Below, one piece after another: positions 48,332 through 59,149 of a DNA stretch of 64,000 nucleotides. Positions within the stretch are counted from its first letter, which is position 1. Each line of letters starts with the position of its first letter. The notes below the pieces were generated by a model. It worked only from the letters and a program-made list of their open reading frames with translations, did not search any database and had not been told where the DNA came from. This DNA comes from Mercurialis annua (taxonomy: Eukaryota > Streptophyta > Magnoliopsida > Malpighiales > Euphorbiaceae): the NCBI RefSeq assembly GCF_937616625.2, contig NC_065574.1, positions 53,534,052 to 53,598,051 of the forward strand, read 5' to 3'. The position numbers and the translations under genes were made by a program.

Positions 48332-48530
48332 AGTTTGCTAGAAATATTTTTAAAATGCAATGATGAATTAAAAGAAACCTCAATGTGGTAATTACAAAAA
48401 AAAATCATGAGATGCATACACAAAATTTGCTACTTGCTAAAGTTTGCTTGAAATATTATTTACAACGTAATGATAAATTAAAAGAAACCTCAATGTGGTA
48501 ATTAGATCAAAATCATGAGATGTTTAAATA
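48332..48530 (+). repeat. Local ~110-bp tandem duplication
   Basis: Two copies of a block containing AGAAACCTCAATGTGGTAAT and ATCATGAGATG (48372 and 48482, about 110 apart). Present only in unit 1 of the segmental duplication. Confidence 0.7.
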
Positions 48531-50997
48531 AAAAAATTAACTTACTATATCAATAGTTTACAAAAATTAAAGTCATAGTATAAATATTACCAATATAATT
48601 TTTATATATAAAGGTCACGAAACTATAATGCAATTAATTAATGGTTAAAAAACAAGAAACATATTTAATATTTATATGATAAAAATTCAAAGATATTTTA
48701 ATAATTTTATGTTTAACTAATATAATTTTTTCAATTTTTGTGAGATAAAAAAATAGCAATTTTTTTTAATTTTTACGAAACTATGGAGTAATTTTTTTTC
48801 TTTTACTTAACTTGTTCTTTTAATTTTAATGGAAATTTAACTTCAAAATTAATTATATATAGAGTTTTCTTTTTTGGTTAATTATTCTTTCTGTTTTTTC
48901 TTATATATTAATTTTCTTTCAAAATATATTTTACTTATTCACACTTTACCTCGATAGTTAGATATGTCATAGCGTTGGAGATTTGTCAGTTTGGTGGCAT
49001 TATTTTTTTAACTTTTGTCAGATATAGTTATAACTCATTGGCTGTTGAGTTAGTCCAATATCATTCGCCTATGTGAATAAAATTTATCCAACTTAGTATA
49101 AATAACATCAACTATAAACTAAGAATAAATATATTTGGTAACACTTAAAAATATGATAAAGCAAACTGACAATATTATGACCATCATATATTTGATAAAT
49201 ATAATATATTCGTGAGTAGATAATTTATTTTACCAATTTTTATCTTTTCTTTTACGTTGGTGACTAAACTTATTAGTGAGAATAGGGCCACTATTACTTG
49301 CATTTCCTGGCATTAATGCTAAGTTGTGCATAATGGCTGTTAACACATTACTAATTAATTAGATTACCAAATTCATATATGCGTATATAGAAAATTGAAA
49401 CCTACATACCTAAAATAGAAAAACTGCATAATAATTTATTGGAAATACAATATTTAACAAGAAAAAAGTATGAGTTACTATTTATTAAAATATATAACAA
49501 ATTAAAAATGTAATTTTCAAATTGAAATATCGCATCCTACCGCTTAATTTTCCTCCTCTAATAGTCGATAATTAAGTGATAATTACAAAAATTTAAAACA
49601 CTTAACTTTTTTTATATTGTATTAATATTTTTAAATCTCTGCAAATCTTTGAAGGCAAAAAGTTAGATTTTTTTTAAGTATATGTTCAAGCTATTCAATG
49701 ATATCATAGCTATCTCATTATACATTCAACATATAAACGTCTTGGAAAAGAGTTCAATTAAACTTTGTAGATAAATCATTAACACTTAGTTTTTTTTATA
49801 AATCATTGACGGAAAATTATGCAATGCAATAGTCGCGTCATGTTATTCGTATAATAAATCGATTGTGCGTTAGCCATGTGATAATTTTTAATGATTAAAA
49901 AAAATAAGTAGTAATAATAAAATTTCCTAACGTAAATACACATTGACTTGTTATAATATGACATGACACAATTATTTTTTATGGTTGTAAATATGACATG
50001 ACATAATTATTTTATGCAATAAACATTCTTCACTAATCCTTAGTTTTCCAATAAATTTTTTACTGTTAATTATAGGATTTTAATTATACAGTATTATTAA
50101 GAGCATGCAGTAGATAAGGCTTCCGCTTATTTATAGCATATGACAACTAAACTCAGTAATTATTAAATAAGCCTATCATCATCATAATTAACAAATGCAT
50201 ATGGTTGTTTTTAGCATTTTCATTATTACCTCACTTGTTAGCCTTGAACCCATTTTTGTTTCTATCTGAATTTTGTAATTTTTTTTCAATTAATTTGTTT
50301 ATGTGAAAGCATGGAGCAAATTGGTTTTACAATTTTATTTTATAGAATCAAGTTTTCTACAACCACGATCAATGATTTATAGAATCAAAACTCTACGATC
50401 GCGAATAATATTTTATAAAATCAAGACTCTATGATCGCGATCGATATTGCTAATCTTATATTAACACTAATGATAATTTAACATAATTATATAAAGAAAC
50501 AAATCTAATGTTGCAGATTAATTGTTCTTATGGGAAAAACAGAGTTTCATACTATAAAAACTAGATTTTTTTTATATAAGGTCATATTGGTAGTTATACT
50601 TGGTAGTGCAAGTGAGTTAAAGACATTAGGAAACATGACAACCTAATATAAGAACATTACTTCATGACTGTACAACACTTATATTTTTGTCGAATTTGCT
50701 TAATTTTTATTTCTAATTATAATTTAAGTTTGAGTAGTAGACACATTATGAATATAATTATTTTAATTCATAAAATTAACGGACCAAAGTGTTTAAATTA
50801 TTCATTAGAAATTATATCTTATTGAGACTATCAAAAACTATGGACATCTTATTAAAACTGTAAAAAATTATTATACTAGATTTGAATATTAAAACATTTC
50901 TTAATTTTATGGTGATAATGAGTAATAATTCGTTTTCAAAGTGATAGAATACTCTTAAACCTAGGTTTAGTCATTCATGCAACACCTTCTCTTATAT

Positions 50998-51006
50998 TAT
51001 AAATAC
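50998..51006 (+). promoter_or_regulatory. TATA box of the broken MADS copy
   Basis: TTATAAATA, ~92 bases before the ATG at 51098. Conserved in position with the intact paralogue, so transcription of the pseudogene is possible. Confidence 0.55.
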
Positions 51007-51097
51007 ATCTCAATGCCACTCCAAAAGAATTCAACAAAAAATTTATAATCTCTCATTTCTTCTACTTATTTTCCAGCTGATTACTAACGTTTTAGCA

Positions 51098-51930
51098 ATG
51101 GCAGGTGAGCCTAGTCAACCCAAGAAAACAAAAGGCAGACAAAAGATAGAGATGAAGAGGATCGAGAACGAAGACACGACAGGCTCATCACTTTCTCAAA
51201 ACGTAGGTCTGGAATTTACAAGAAAGCTAGCGAACTCGTCACTCTAACCGGGGCAGAAGTGGCGTTTCTCGTTTACTTTCCGGCCGGTAAGCCTTTCTCC
51301 TTTGCTCATCCATCTATGGAGGCCGTTGCTAATCGCTTTCTTGGCAAGGAACCGTCGGATGCAAACACAGCAACTCAATCTCTTATTGAAGCCCACAGGC
51401 TTATGCGTATCGACGAGCTGAACCAGCAGCATAACGAGCTGATTCGTCAGCTCGAGGTGGAGAAAGAGAAGGAGAAACATCTGAAAGTGAAGCATAGGGA
51501 GATCAAACGGGACGACGAGAAGAAGGCGTGGTGGGATACGCCTATCGAGGAGCTTAACGTTCAGGAGCTGCTTCAAATGGAGGCTGCTTGTATGGAAATC
51601 AAGACTAATTTGATCAATAAGCTTAAGGAGAGGACTAATAATGGAGCTTCTTCCTCTTCTGCTGCTGCTGTGGTTGGTGGTGGCGGTGCTGGTGCTGATC
51701 AGCCTCCGGCTGGTAATTATCAGTATCCGACGCCTATGTTCAATCCATTTGCGTCAGCTAATGATATTGATCAAGACAATGCACCCAGCGTGTTTCCTCC
51801 GGGATTCGACTATGGAAACGGGCAAATCTTGTTATCCGAAAATTATTATCTAGATCGCGTTTATACTAGACTATTAGCTCTTGTTGGAGGAGTTTATATG
51901 GACTCGGTTTATATAAGAAATATCTTTTAA
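51098..51930 (+). pseudogene. AGL62-like MADS gene broken by a 2-bp insertion and loss of stop
   Basis: Nearly identical to 46929-47660 but with two extra bases in the GAAGAC(AC)GACAGG stretch (~51173-51177), inside the MADS domain. Translation from the original ATG stops after ~49 codons at 51245-51247. The remaining frame is open from the internal ATG at 51259 (223 codons) and lacks the DNA-binding half. Its stop TAG has become TTG, so the frame runs 28 codons further before ending at 51930. Outside the indel I count about eight substitutions, five synonymous, plus the stop loss. If transcribed, an internal start could make a protein with the coiled coil but no DNA binding; that is speculation. 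Confidence 0.85.
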
Positions 51931-52049
51931 TTATGTGTTTTTAGGGTTTGAAAAATTATGGACGAACTATTCGTGTTATTTGTATTGTGTGTCTAGTTCG
52001 GGTTCTTCATGACTCCTTTCTAAGAAGAACTTCATGTTCTAAAATTGTC

Positions 52050-52105
52050 GAGTTCACTCATATGAGACGAGTTCACTCATATGAGACGAGTTCACTCATA
52101 TGAGA
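52050..52105 (+). repeat. Three tandem copies of a 19-bp unit
   Basis: GAGTTCACTCATATGAGAC repeated at 52050, 52069 and 52088 (the last 18 bases). Unit 1 has a single related copy (GAGTTCCCTCGTATGAGAG, ~47900). The unit is partly palindromic (CTCATATGAG). Downstream of the broken MADS copy, in the former 3' UTR. Confidence 0.9.
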
Positions 52106-52734
52106 GTGGTTCACCATAAAGCGGATCTAGAAGATAATTTTAAATTTATGTGGTGTCATAATTTGTCAATGTTCCTAGATCTTTTGTTGTTGTGCAATCT
52201 GTTTCGGCTTAAATCAATTTAAAAGTTCTTCTAGTCTATAGGTTTTGATCCGATTTCCATCTCAAATATGGTGGTGAGAAAACAAAAATGATGATGATAT
52301 TGGTTTCTTTTTACCATTGCAATTTTTTTCTATAAATGGTACCATAAATTAAACTTACTATATCAATAGTTTATAAAAATTAAAGCCATAATATAAATAT
52401 TGCCAATATAATTTTTATATATAAAGCTCATGAAACTATAATACCATTAATTAATGATTAAAAATCAAGAAACACATTTAATATTTATATGATAAAAATT
52501 TAGAGATATTTTAATACTTTTATGTTTAACTAACATAACACTTTTTATCTTTGTGCCTAAAAAAATAGCCATTTTTTTAATTCTTACGAAACAATGGAGT
52601 AATTTTTTTCTTTTACTTAATTTGTTCTTTAATTTTAATGGAAATTTAACTTCAAGATTAATTTTTTTTGGATAAATGATGCTTTATTAGGATTTTTGAT
52701 ATATTAGTGTCTCATAAACACAAATATTCCGGAT

Positions 52735-52965
52735 TTGTTCCTCCCAGGCACAAAATTCTTAATTTGTGCCTGGGTCCACGCAGCCTGCTATCTGAGATAG
52801 CGGGCTGGTGCTAATTACGGTGATTAATAATCACCGTAATTAGCACCAGCCCGCTATCTCATATGGCGGGCTGGTGCCTGATCCCAAATCATTGGGGATC
52901 GGCCCAATGACTGTGGAGAGAGTAATTGACTCTCTCCCCAATCATTTGAGACAGATAATGATTGG
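52735..52965. repeat. Cluster of hairpins with a perfect 67-bp palindrome
   Basis: At 52794-52860 two 33-base arms (starting GAGATAGCGGGCTGGTGC) flank a single central base at 52827 and are perfect reverse complements. Immediately outside, CAGCCTGCTATCT pairs with the left arm start (AGATAGCGGGCTG), and ATATGGCGGGCTGGTGCC pairs with the right arm end, giving alternative overlapping hairpins. Nearby are more small inverted repeats: AGGCACAAA..TTTGTGCCT (52746-52771), GAGAGAGTAATTGACTCTCTC (52917-52937) and ATCATT..GGCCCAATGA. The block is much GC-richer than its flanks and starts right after the end of duplication unit 2. Confidence 0.85.
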
Positions 52966-53719
52966 GCAATAATTGCCTAATTAGTTTGTTTTTTTTTTTC
53001 AAAAAAAAAAACTCTTATTTAACCAATAAATTATAATTTAGGTTAACTATTTTCGGGTTATTTTCAGACACTTCCGAGCGTTATTTTGTAAAACAGATTT
53101 AAAGAAATATTGTAGTTGACCTTTCAAACTTTATAAATGTCATTTGTAATTATTGTTTTGACCAATCTAAATAAGAGTTTTAATTGATCAAAAAAGGTAG
53201 AAAAAAACCTGATTTGAATGTAAAAATTTAAGAAGTTGAGTTTGACGTTAATTTTGAAGATCTTACAAATGTCGAATAAAGTTCGAGTGAAAATGAAAGT
53301 CGTAGATGGTGGTGCGGACTATATTAATATCCAAATTTTTTTAAGTTAGATCTATTTTAATTAAGTGATTTTAATAGTTAAAGTTGCCTAATAATGTAGT
53401 TTTAGATTAACTGATTATAGGTAAAATTTTACTAATTCACGCTTTTAGTAAAAAACACGATATTGCTATGCTATACTTTTTAAAAATAGAATAACAAATT
53501 TAGGGTTTATGATTTTGATTGTTATTAAGTGTTTTTACTGTTTTTAAGCATTTAAAAGCCTTTTTAAACATTTTTGTCGTTATGAATTTTTTAAATATCA
53601 GATAATAATAAATCACTAAGGTTTTGTAAATAATTATAAAAAAAGTCATACAAAGCAATTAAAATAAATCAAATAATCAAAAATATGTGTACAACAATAA
53701 AAAAAGCTGTAAAATACAA
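52966..53719. other. AT-rich intergenic DNA
   Basis: No gene seen. The right end would be the 3' UTR of the minus-strand gene that stops at 53720. Confidence 0.4.
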
Positions 53720-55105
53720 CTAAATGTTTGTTCTATCTGGGGTCCGTAAGAGTGTCCTCAAGTTTCGACCCTTGTTCTGACGCCGACTCATCTGGCTATG
53801 AGTCAATGGCCGATAAGGTCTGAGATCTGGGCCGGAGCTGTGGTCGCTACCACTTGGACTGACCACATCGTCATCCTCGTCATCAGGAATCTGTGAGGAG
53901 GGGTTCTCTAACCCCAGGGAAAATGAAGGAGGCGTCATGTTAGCAACATCACCAAGTGGAGGTGTGGGAGCCTGCAAATTGCTCACCCACTCATCAGTTA
54001 GCGAAAAATGCATTTGCGATGGGCACTGAGTCGGGCGGGGAGAGGAGGAAGGCGGCTGTGGAATGTACCCCTGAAGAAGCTGGCTAAAACTACCTACTCC
54101 AGGCGTTTGCGGATAGGACAAGTTGTCTTCAAATAGTCTTCCGTACTGTTGGGCTGGAGGTGTCTGTGTCGGGGGTGGTGGCTGAAAGGGGGTAAAAGCG
54201 GAACCACGGTAATTGGAGAAGTCCTGCGGTACTGAATAAGACGAAGATAGTGGCGCCTCGGGCTGTGAAGAGGTGCTGCCATAGTGCTGTGTATACCCAG
54301 TATACCGCCGAATGAAGTCCTCGGTATTCCCCTGATAATCGACCTGAAAAAAAAAAACAGATTATGTAATTACGGTTATTGATGTTACAACTCAAAAAAT
54401 GTAAATTCAAATTCTAACATACCGGTGTGGCCAGAGGGTCCGGCGTGGCCAGCGGAGTCATGTAAACGGTCTCCCCAAAACATGGGTCAACATAAGGCAC
54501 AGAAGAAGGCGGCACTGAGAAAGAGGAAGTCGGTGGGCCCTGTGGCTGCGAAGATGTGCTGCCGTGGTGATGCGTATACCCGGTATACCGCCGAATGAAC
54601 TCCTCGGTATTCCCCTGATAATCGACCTGCAAAAAGAAAACAAATAATGCAATTAGGGTTACTGATGTTAGAAGAAATAAAAATGTAAATTGAAATTCAA
54701 CCGTACCCGTGTGACTAGAGGGTCCTGCTGCGTGGCTAGCGGAGTCGTGCAAGCGGTCTGCCCAAACGATGGGTCGACATAAGGCATGGAAGCAGGCGGT
54801 ACTGAAAAAGAGGAAGCTCGTGGCCCCTGGGGCTGCGAAGAGGTGCTCCCGTACTCACGCGCAGACCCGTAATAACACCGGATAAAGTCCTCTGTGTCCC
54901 CGTGAAAGACGACCTGAACGAAGAAAAAGCCAGTTGGTCACTGTAATTAATGGATGTAAATTATTAAATTGTACATTGAAATTGAAACCTACCGGTGGGG
55001 GGAAGGGTCTGTCGGCCGACCCTCCTCGCCGGAGAAAGACTGAGGGACCGATGCTACTCTCCACCGGTCCTCTTCTAATCTCGACCCTCCGGGTCAGGCT
55101 AAAGT
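53720..55105 (-). CDS. Gene or gene fragment of unknown function with tandemly duplicated exons
   Basis: On the minus strand I see an upstream exon ending at 54993 (…RPTDPSPHR; its start, ~55105, is unclear), then exons 54913-54707, 54626-54423 and a last exon 54343-53720 with the stop codon. Introns are ~70-85 bases with GT/AG borders and phase 0. The three later exons all begin with VDYQGNTE(E/D)FIRRYTGY or the related VVFHGDTEDFIRCYYG, followed by GSTSSQPQGP and SSFSVPP..PYVDP.FG (weaker in the last). This is an exon duplicated in tandem; the intron sequence is copied too. The last exon adds a Pro/Gln/Ser-rich region, an acidic DDEDDD patch and a basic end (RRQNKGRNLRTLLRTPDR). No ATG was found for the first exon, and a stop lies upstream in that frame, so it may be a 5'-truncated fragment, perhaps carried by a transposon. 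I do not recognise the family. Confidence 0.5.
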
Positions 55106-55129
55106 CCAGGCTGACGTCAAAAATCGGAA

Positions 55130-55980
55130 AATAAAGGTATAGAGCGACAGGATTGTAGCTTGAAATTGCAAGTTTTGATTTATTCGGTCATGGCGGCCAA
55201 AGGCTGGAGGAAGAAGATAAAAACAAGAATAAGAAAATATCCCTTTTAGGTTTAGTTTAAAATGACCAAATTGCCCCCTCTTTTAATAACCGAAGACCCA
55301 AAATTTTGGCCCTTCTTTATTAAAATAGAGAAATAGCTGTTTGGCCCTTCTTTTTACCAAAATACAGAAATGGTTGTTTGGCAAATGTTAATTTTATTTA
55401 CATAATAGTCCACAAACAACTAATTTTTATAAATTAAACTATTATTTTTTTGAAACAATTAAACTACTAATTTTTTGAATTAAATTTATTGTCTCCCTAT
55501 CAGTTAATCTTCATTGTCTATCAATTTTTTTAGTTCAACTCTCTTAATTTTCTAACCTAATTTCCTTAAATTTTCACTTAATTTTCAATGTTTTTAATCT
55601 AAAAACCTTTAATATTTTAATAAAAATTACTAATTCTAATAGTACTCCACATCCATTTTTAAGTAATTGTTTTCGTTCTTTCTACATTTTATTTATATTA
55701 ATTGGTTTAATTTGTATTTTTGTGTACTAATTATAATTTTGTGTTATTTAAATTGATTTATTCATAGAAAATGAAAAAATCTATTATACAAAAATAATAC
55801 AGTTGACTCGTGTTGAACGCATTTAATATTGAAGGTTATCATAATATTTACTATTGTTTTTTTTTTTGAAAACACTATTGTTATTTATTAATAAATTTTT
55901 ATGCAAATGATATCTAAATATGTGTTATTTATGTCTTCTAGAAATCTTACTTCGAGTACCCTTTCATCTTCCAATACAGT
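55130..55980. other. AT-rich intergenic DNA
   Basis: No gene seen. AGCTGTTTGGCCCTTCTTT and GGTTGTTTGGC show a short local repeat near 55330-55385. Confidence 0.4.
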
Positions 55981-55989
55981 TTTAATTTT

Positions 55990-56162
55990 TCATGTAGGGG
56001 ACCACCCTATAAGTGATAGTAGGCGGTTTTTCTTGTAGGGGTGATTAAAACCGCCCCTACAAGTGTAACTTACGTACCTCCCATTCTATTTATCATCATT
56101 TTATTTTTTAAATAGTCAAAAGTAAAAATTTCGACCCTTCTGAGGTTGAGTCCTGGTTCCGC
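55990..56162. mobile_element. Transposon end or remnant (possibly CACTA-type), abutting the F-box copy
   Basis: CTTGTAGGGG...CCCCTACAAGTG (56032-56065) with GGCGGTTTTT/AAAACCGCC resembles CACTA subterminal repeats. The following TTTCGACCCTTCTGAGG...CTGGTTCCGCCCCTG (~56129-56157) resembles another common plant transposon end. The F-box homology starts directly after this, so an insertion probably cut the F-box gene here. The assignment to a superfamily is uncertain. Confidence 0.4.
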
Positions 56163-56968
56163 CCCTGGGGACCACTATACGATTCGCCCATTAATGAACG
56201 AGTCCAATCATTTGAACTACCTTGCCGGTATTTGTTACGATGCAATTGATGATAATTACAAGGTGGTAGTAGTTTTTGTTTCGATGAATAGGGATAAATC
56301 AATCGCAATTTATAACCATACTGAGAGATGGTGGGAGAGAAAACACGCGTCCTGCTTTTCCGTATGACTTCTATTTAAATCAAGTTGCAGTAACCCCCGC
56401 AAACGGGATACCGTATTGGGTGGTAAGGAGGTCAGATTATGGCCGCCGAGATGGTGCAGAAGTGATTTTGAGTTTTGATATGGTAAACAATGAATTCAAG
56501 GAGATGCCATCACCCAGTACTATCCCAAAATATCATTCCAATAACATGGTATTTGTGTCTGCTGTCAAAGGGGTTCTTTGCGTAAGCTTACGGCAACCAG
56601 CAACAGATTGTGTTCCTGAAAGGTTAAGCATATGGATGATGAAAGAAAATGGGGTGAAACCAATTTGGACTCAATTGCTTATTTATTTCCCTTTGAAGCC
56701 CCTTGGTAGAATTGACCACTTGATGCCACTAGGGTTGGCCAAAGAAGAGTACGAGGTCATCTTGAATTTAGATAGAAAGGCGATAGCCATTTATAATAGC
56801 TCTACGAAACAATATGAAATTGTTTTGCTGTCTGGTAGTAGATTTGGGAGCAGAGTTGTTGAATATGTTGAGACTCTTGTATCCCCTAATAACATCGGAT
56901 ATGGCTCCTCTCCAGTCCTAAATTCCCTCCGTTGCCCTCAAGTATACTTACACTTAGATGACATATAA
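56160..56968 (+). pseudogene. F-box-associated protein copy, 5'-truncated and frameshifted (left arm)
   Basis: Aligns with the minus-strand F-box gene at 61219-62166 from TIRPLMNESNHLNYLAGICYD onward. It lacks the whole F-box and the first ~150 residues, cut off by transposon DNA at ~56160. A single-base frameshift near 56335-56360 separates YLAGICYDAIDDNYKVVVVF...WWER from FPYDFYLNQVAVTPANGIPYWVVRR. After that the frame is open to 56968 (…ILSFDMVNNEFKEMPSP, FVSAVKGVLCVSLR, LSIWMMKENGV, AIYNSSTKQYEIVLL). It retains a C-terminal stretch lost by the other copy. Not expected to make a working F-box protein. Confidence 0.8.
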
Positions 56969-58150
56969 GCAAAATGATAAAAACATCTAGAATTTGATGC
57001 TCTTTTTTTGTATGTTTTTACTGTTTTTATTTTCAAATGACAATGCCAATTACAAAACTTTAGATTGTTTGATGAAGATGTGGAATTCTGAGCACCGAAT
57101 TCTTTTACTAGTGAAATTAACGAAAACCCCATTATTTGGAGGAGCTCTCCATACAGTGACTTCACAGAAAACCAAATCTATAGAGAGCTATTGTGTTTTC
57201 CTACCAACTATGCAAAACTCGATAATCCATCAAGAACAGCTGTTAAATTAGCTTCATGCAATCGAGGAACGACAGAGAAAAGAAGCAATAGCCAGAAGCT
57301 TTACCTTGCACAATTCTTCGTTTAATTTGCTTTTTGTACTAATGGTCCGAAGTCTTTTGGTGGCCATACCTAGAAACAGATCGGCAGAGATGAAAAAAAA
57401 TCAGAAAACACTATAGAATGTTTTTCAAAATGATCAATAGATACTGACCTGTCATTTACTAATAGAGTATGTATGTTGGATGCCCATAATTTCTGACCCT
57501 CCTTAATAAGATGCTACTTTATCCTGTGATGGCTGTCCACCGTTCTATTGTTTTCCCGAATCAGTCGGTCTTTCACCTAAGTTTTAGTGTCTCATTTAGC
57601 ACATTATTGTTTTACTAATTGCTACGCATTTGTGATTCAATTTTTAGTTTGAGTTACATGGTGTGCAAGAATGGTCTTTTTATGCTGACAGCAAGTAGTT
57701 TCTACCTCAGAAGTTGATTGAAAATCTGCTTCTGGAGTTGGTCACAGAACAGCCTGCCTAATTAAGCATAAAGAATTTCCTAAAACCTATCTTGATAAGT
57801 CGAATGGTATCAGGCAATATATCTCCCTCACGCACAATAAAACGGAAATATAATGACATTTTATATCTCCTAGTTGCTACTTCAACTAGAAAAATTATTC
57901 ATGAAATCTAACATAATTCTGTTTCAGAATCCTATGTAGCACGGGGTAAGCATCATATTTATCAACATTTTTCATTTTTCTCATACCATTCACATATAAA
58001 AGCAAGAAACCATGTTGATTAAACATTGAACTATTCACATCAAGAGCAACAAGGGTTATCCGTTATTTTCAAATGCTTCACATTCTAAGTCAACAAGCTT
58101 TCTTCACTATTTCTAGAAAGCAACTGAGTTTCACTATCATAACGGTAAAA
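56160..58150 (+). repeat. Left arm of a large inverted duplication
   Basis: Reverse-complement match to ~59692-61745. Anchors: the F-box homology; AACTCGATAATCCATC (57218) against GATGGATTATCGAGTT (60899); IMP1 exon 4 (57322-57369) against 60772-60810; AGTTTGAGTTACATGGTGTG against CACACCATGTACTTCAAGC; TAATGACATTTTATATCTCC (57851) against GGAGATATAAAATGTCATTA (~59966); and CTAGAAAGCAACTGA (58112) against TCAGTTGCTTTCTGG (~59702). Similarity looks like 80-85% with several indels. Confidence 0.85.
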
Positions 58151-59086
58151 CTTACTACTATTTAGCTCAAATGGAGATTTTATGCTTACCCTCAAAAATA
58201 CTTTTGCTTGTAGAAGGCCATAAGGAACAGCACCAAACTTTCTTGAGTCATGAGAATCATACACATTATCTCCCTCTATCCAAATATGCCCCATAGGTAC
58301 CTTCCGAAAATTGAACCAAAAAAACAAATTTATAATCATCAATCAACAAATTCAAAACCCAAAAGCCATAAACTTTTGAAACCAACTTATCAAACATAAT
58401 CATAACCTCTACCAAATTATCCAACACAAACCAAATGCAATATCAACAATCTAAACAACTAGGTAACACAGACACTTCATTCGGTCAACATGTCCCGTTT
58501 AGAAAACATTTCAGACACTTGATGTTTCCGACACGAAACTTCAATAAAAAAAACCCAAATGCCACGTTTTTCCGTGTCTGTGTCAGTGTCCGTGCTACCT
58601 AGCGTAACAACCCGATCGAAAAACGAAAGTAATGAACAACCCATTGAATAAAACAGCAATTACCCTAACAGTATTACTTCTATCACTGTTCCTGGGATCA
58701 ACAACATAAGTAATTGAATCACCCCCAACGCCCATTACACGCTTGGTGACAATTCTTCTAGGGTTAACAGGAGAACGAACAAGAACAATATCACCGGGGC
58801 CCACTTTCCCAATCCGATGGGAGATTTTCTCGGCCAGAATTAAGTCTCCGGTGAGATTAAGAGTAGGAAGCATGCTGGGACCGTATGTCTGCAAAATGTC
58901 AAAAAAATTAGCAGAAATGAAATGAGAGTGTAATGCAAATTTGAAATTTGTTGAACTTACGAGAGCAGCTGTGCAGACATAGGTGTTGGTGACATGGAGA
59001 AAGCAGAGGAATTTGGCTACTAATATGGATTGACTCAGTGCTTCTTTGGCAAAGCTTTTCCATGGTGATATATTTCTCAGGCTCAT
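57322..59086 (-). CDS. IMP1: Mitochondrial inner membrane protease subunit 1 (signal peptidase family S26)
   Basis: Four exons in one frame with GT/AG borders: 59086-58961, 58888-58664, 58300-58190 and 57369-57322 (169 aa, the usual size). The N-terminus MSLRNISPWKSFAKEAL is followed by a single membrane anchor. Exon 2 holds the catalytic serine in TYGPSMLPT (Ser47) and the lysine in RRIVTKRVMGV (Lys91). Exon 3 holds the conserved IWIEGDNVYDSHDSR and FGAVPYGLL. Exon 4 is VWPPKDFGPLVQKAN. Family knowledge: the IMP complex sits in the inner mitochondrial membrane, facing the intermembrane space, and removes sorting signals from proteins delivered there. I chose the ATG at 59086, but an in-frame ATG at 59119 would add 11 residues. 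All catalytic residues are present, so the gene looks functional. Exon 4 lies in the left arm of the inverted duplication and exons 1-3 in the spacer. Confidence 0.9.
58464..58604. mobile_element. hAT-type MITE in IMP1 intron 2
   Basis: The ends CTAGGTAACACAGACAC and GTGTCCGTGCTACCTAG are inverted, flanked by CTAAACAA and CGTAACAA (6 of 8 matching). Same family as 11177-11644 and 59528-59688. Confidence 0.7.
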
Positions 59087-59149
59087 TTTGCCGGTTTTTA
59101 AAAACGGTTGATTTTTCAATCCCGGCCTCTTTGTATACAGATTTTTAAG

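Larger units (their letters stand above)
44262..48951 (+). repeat. Segmental tandem duplication, unit 1
   Basis: Collinear with unit 2 (48952-52665). Anchors: GTTAGATATGTCATA (44267 / 48958), CATGTGAATAAAATTTAT / ATGTGAATAAAATTTATC, GAGTAGATAATTTATTTTAC (44934 / 49214), GAGAATAGGGCCACTATTAC, the MADS coding region (46929 / 51098) and ATGGTACCATAAATTAAA (48150 / 52336). The end of unit 1 (CTTCAAAATTAATT, ~48840) is close to the start of unit 2, so the copies are almost abutting, head to tail. Unit 1 has an extra ~400-bp insertion (44512-44914) and a local duplication at 48332-48530 missing from unit 2. Confidence 0.85.
48952..52665 (+). repeat. Segmental tandem duplication, unit 2
   Basis: Second copy of the MADS-bearing segment, with anchors listed under unit 1. 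It is ~1 kb shorter, mainly through lacking the 44512-44914 insertion and the 48300-48540 region. By eye, non-coding parts differ from unit 1 by roughly 10-15%, while the coding parts differ by ~1%. Confidence 0.85.
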
